NCBI GenBank assembly: GCA_025965635.1
Contig: JAOPWO010000369.1
Span: 1-6,592, forward strand
Origin: Modestobacter sp.
GTDB taxonomy: Bacteria > Actinomycetota > Actinomycetes > Mycobacteriales > Geodermatophilaceae
DNA: 6,592 nt
Direction of reading: 5' to 3'
Shown: piece by piece, positions 5,461 to 6,592 of the stretch
Layout of the letters: each line of letters begins with the position of its first letter
Position numbering within the stretch: the first letter of the stretch is position 1
Position numbers and translations under genes: made by a program
Notes under the pieces: model-generated
Seen by the model: the letters and a program-made list of their open reading frames with translations, nothing else
Database searches by the model: none
Told to the model about the DNA's origin: nothing

Positions 5461-6592
5461 TCAGCCGGGGCTGGACCCCGGGACGACGGCCCGGCCGATG
5501 ACCGGCGCGGACGAGTCGAGGAGGACGGCGCCAGGAGCGTCCGCCGCGTTCAGGGCGAGGGCCGAGGTGTGCACGGCCCAGGGGAGGTTGTGGGCGCCAC
5601 CGGGGCCGCCCGTGCCGGAGCCGGCGCTGGACGACGTCGGGCAGGCTCCGCCCGAGAACGGCGCAGCGGGGGCCGGCGCCGGCATGGGGGCGGTGGGGTT
5701 GAGCGGAGCCGGGGCAGGCGTCTGGTCGGGGACCGGCGCGATCGCCTGCGGCGCCGCCTCGACGCGCTGCTCTGTGGATGCGGCCTCGACGGGGGCGCTC
5801 CGTGGGCGGCTGTACGTATCCGGCGCCTCGCGGTCCACGGCGCTGGCCACAGCGATGCCGATGTCGGCACTCCCGACACAGAGGGCCGAGGTCGGGACGG
5901 CGGCCTTCGGCGGCTCGTGGGTCTTCCCCTCGGACACCAAGGCCTTCGCCGCGACCGGGCTGATCAGGTCGTCCTTGGCCGGTCCCACGGGGACGACGCC
6001 CTTGACCGGAGCGCCCTGGTCCACGTCGGACTGGCCGGCGGCGTGCTTCACCGGGCGCCCATCCGCAGCCGTGTCGTCCTCACCCTTCGAGGTACCGGCC
6101 GGCGTAGCCGTACCGGGGACGTCGGTCGCCGGCAGCGGGAAGGGCAGGTCGGTCGCCGGCGCGTGCGCGCCGCCCGTGGGGGCGTCGGGCTTGTCACCGG
6201 TATCGGGCATCGAGCCGGTGTCCGGCTTGGACCCGGAGCCGGGCTTGGCGCCAGCGTCCAGTTTGGAGTCGGTGTCGGGTTTCGACCCGGGGTCCGGCCT
6301 GGCACCGGTGTCCGGCGACGAGCCCGTGCCCGGAGTGGAGTTCGGATCGGGCTGCGACGGAACGGGACTCTGGGACTCGGGGCCGGTGTACCCGCAGGTG
6401 ATGTGCTCCCGCTCGTGCGCCCACGTCGGCGAGGCCAGCACCTTGGCGAGGGTGATCCGGCCGGCGGCGAGCAGTCGGTCGACCCGGCCGTCGTGACCCT
6501 GGTGCGCACTGGCGTCGCGGCCCTCGGCGCAGACGACGGTGTCGTCGTCGGCCAGGTGGACCGGCTGGGCGACGGGGGTGTGCGCGCCGTTG
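5461..6592 (-). CDS. unrecognised Pro/Ala/Thr-rich repeat protein, C-terminal part
   Basis: The frame is open from the window edge to TGA 5463-5461, giving 376 visible residues; the start lies outside. A GTG at 6441 is only an internal valine (visible residue 51), because uninterrupted protein-like sequence precedes it. Visible residues 1-70 look folded, with Cys21 and Cys66 and a helix-like stretch L-L-A-A-G-R-I-T-L-A-K-V-L-A. Residues 79-138 are ten hexapeptide repeats, consensus S-K-P-D-T-G. The rest is low-complexity Ala/Pro-rich sequence with two more Cys and a duplicated A-V-x-T-S-A-L motif. No sortase motif or C-terminal membrane helix is seen. Composition suggests an extracytoplasmic, possibly wall-spanning protein, but no signal peptide is visible. 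A plus-strand frame (5282-6496) is also open over much of this region; the minus frame is preferred for its continuity to the edge and its regular repeats. No function is assigned. Confidence 0.65.
   Translation of the reverse strand, partial: NGAHTPVAQPVHLADDDTVVCAEGRDASAHQGHDGRVDRLLAAGRITLAKVLASPTWAHEREHITCGYTGPESQSPVPSQPDPNSTPGTGSSPDTGARPDPGSKPDTDSKLDAGAKPGSGSKPDTGSMPDTGDKPDAPTGGAHAPATDLPFPLPATDVPGTATPAGTSKGEDDTAADGRPVKHAAGQSDVDQGAPVKGVVPVGPAKDDLISPVAAKALVSEGKTHEPPKAAVPTSALCVGSADIGIAVASAVDREAPDTYSRPRSAPVEAASTEQRVEAAPQAIAPVPDQTPAPAPLNPTAPMPAPAPAAPFSGGACPTSSSAGSGTGGPGGAHNLPWAVHTSALALNAADAPGAVLLDSSAPVIGRAVVPGSSPG
5524..5901 (-). repeat. degenerate duplicated 18-residue motif A-V-x-T-S-A-L...A-D...A-V
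   Basis: Copy one (bases 5848-5901) and copy two (bases 5524-5577) of the encoded protein align without gaps at 10 of 18 positions: A, V, T, S, A, L, A, D, A, V. Copy one has Cys at position 8 where copy two has Ala. They lie 108 residues apart, separated by Ala/Pro-rich sequence. This suggests an old duplicated module, though Ala-rich composition raises the chance level. Confidence 0.45.
6178..6357 (-). repeat. ten in-register hexapeptide (18-base) repeats
   Basis: The encoded units, in order, are SQPDPN, STPGTG, SSPDTG, ARPDPG, SKPDTD, SKLDAG, AKPGSG, SKPDTG, SMPDTG and DKPDAP. Exactly ten units of 18 bases fill 180 bases with no indel. The consensus is S-K-P-D-T-G, with Pro at position 3 in nine units and Asp at position 4 in eight. 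A flexible hydrophilic spacer is the likely role. Confidence 0.85.

Noticed and set aside
3933..5501. 522-residue open frame on the plus strand opposite the CE4-GT2 gene
   Set aside because: It lies antisense to complete CE4 and GT2 motifs, its composition is unnatural, and it runs through the intergenic leader.
5282..6496. 404-residue plus-strand frame opposite the repeat protein
   Set aside because: Its third codon positions coincide with those of the minus frame, so GC3 cannot decide. It begins in the leader with Arg/Gly-rich non-protein-like sequence and ends at 6496, while the minus frame stays open to the edge. I prefer the minus strand but cannot exclude this one.
5461..6592. Reading the repeat protein as a sortase-anchored or chaplin-like surface protein
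   Set aside because: There is no LPxTG-type motif, no C-terminal hydrophobic helix with a basic tail, and no chaplin-like spacing of Cys and Gly/Asn residues.
1..6592. CRISPR array, tRNA, rRNA or insertion sequence
   Set aside because: No regularly spaced DNA repeats with unique spacers, no tRNA-like cloverleaf, no rRNA signature and no transposase or terminal inverted repeats were seen. The only regular repeats are in-frame protein repeats.

Overview
The window is high-GC DNA with strong G/C preference at third codon positions, tightly packed minus-strand genes and ATGA start/stop overlaps. This points to an actinomycete. A lineage such as Geodermatophilaceae fits the style, but nothing in the window proves the family.

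Layout: (1) Bases 2-238, plus strand: the 3' end of a PHP-domain metal-dependent phosphoesterase gene. (2) Bases 239-277: a 39-base convergent gap with a GC-rich inverted repeat. (3) Bases 278-5261, minus strand, read right to left: a three-gene cluster. It encodes an 802-residue CE4 polysaccharide deacetylase fused to a membrane GT2 glycosyltransferase, a 351-residue membrane-anchored GH18-type hydrolase, and a 508-residue acyltransferase-3 membrane protein with a long disordered C-terminal tail. Both junctions are 4-base ATGA overlaps, so the three are almost certainly one transcriptional and translational unit. (4) Bases 5262-5460: a 199-base leader with a strong Shine-Dalgarno site and a hairpin, but no promoter I can defend. 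(5) Bases 5461-6592, minus strand: the C-terminal 376 residues of an unrecognised Pro/Ala/Thr-rich protein. It has ten in-register hexapeptide repeats and a degenerate duplicated 18-residue motif.

How the genes may work together: polymerase (GT2), deacetylase (CE4), glycoside hydrolase (GH18) and acyltransferase (AT3) are the activities that recur in poly-N-acetylglucosamine-type exopolysaccharide systems. Examples are the IcaA/IcaB/IcaC functions of staphylococci, the PgaC/PgaB functions of Gram-negatives, and the GT2-deacetylase enzymes of the Streptomyces MatAB system. The most economical reading is a compact surface-polysaccharide machine. GT2 builds and extrudes a beta-linked amino-sugar chain. 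The CE4 domain of the same polypeptide de-N-acetylates it outside the membrane, the GH18 protein trims or releases it, and the AT3 protein adds acyl groups. Substrate and linkage are inferred, not read from the sequence.

The least explained parts are the non-catalytic tails: three 10-residue repeats ending the CE4-GT2 protein, two N-F-V-[VI]-D motifs in the acyltransferase tail, and the repeat protein just upstream of the cluster.
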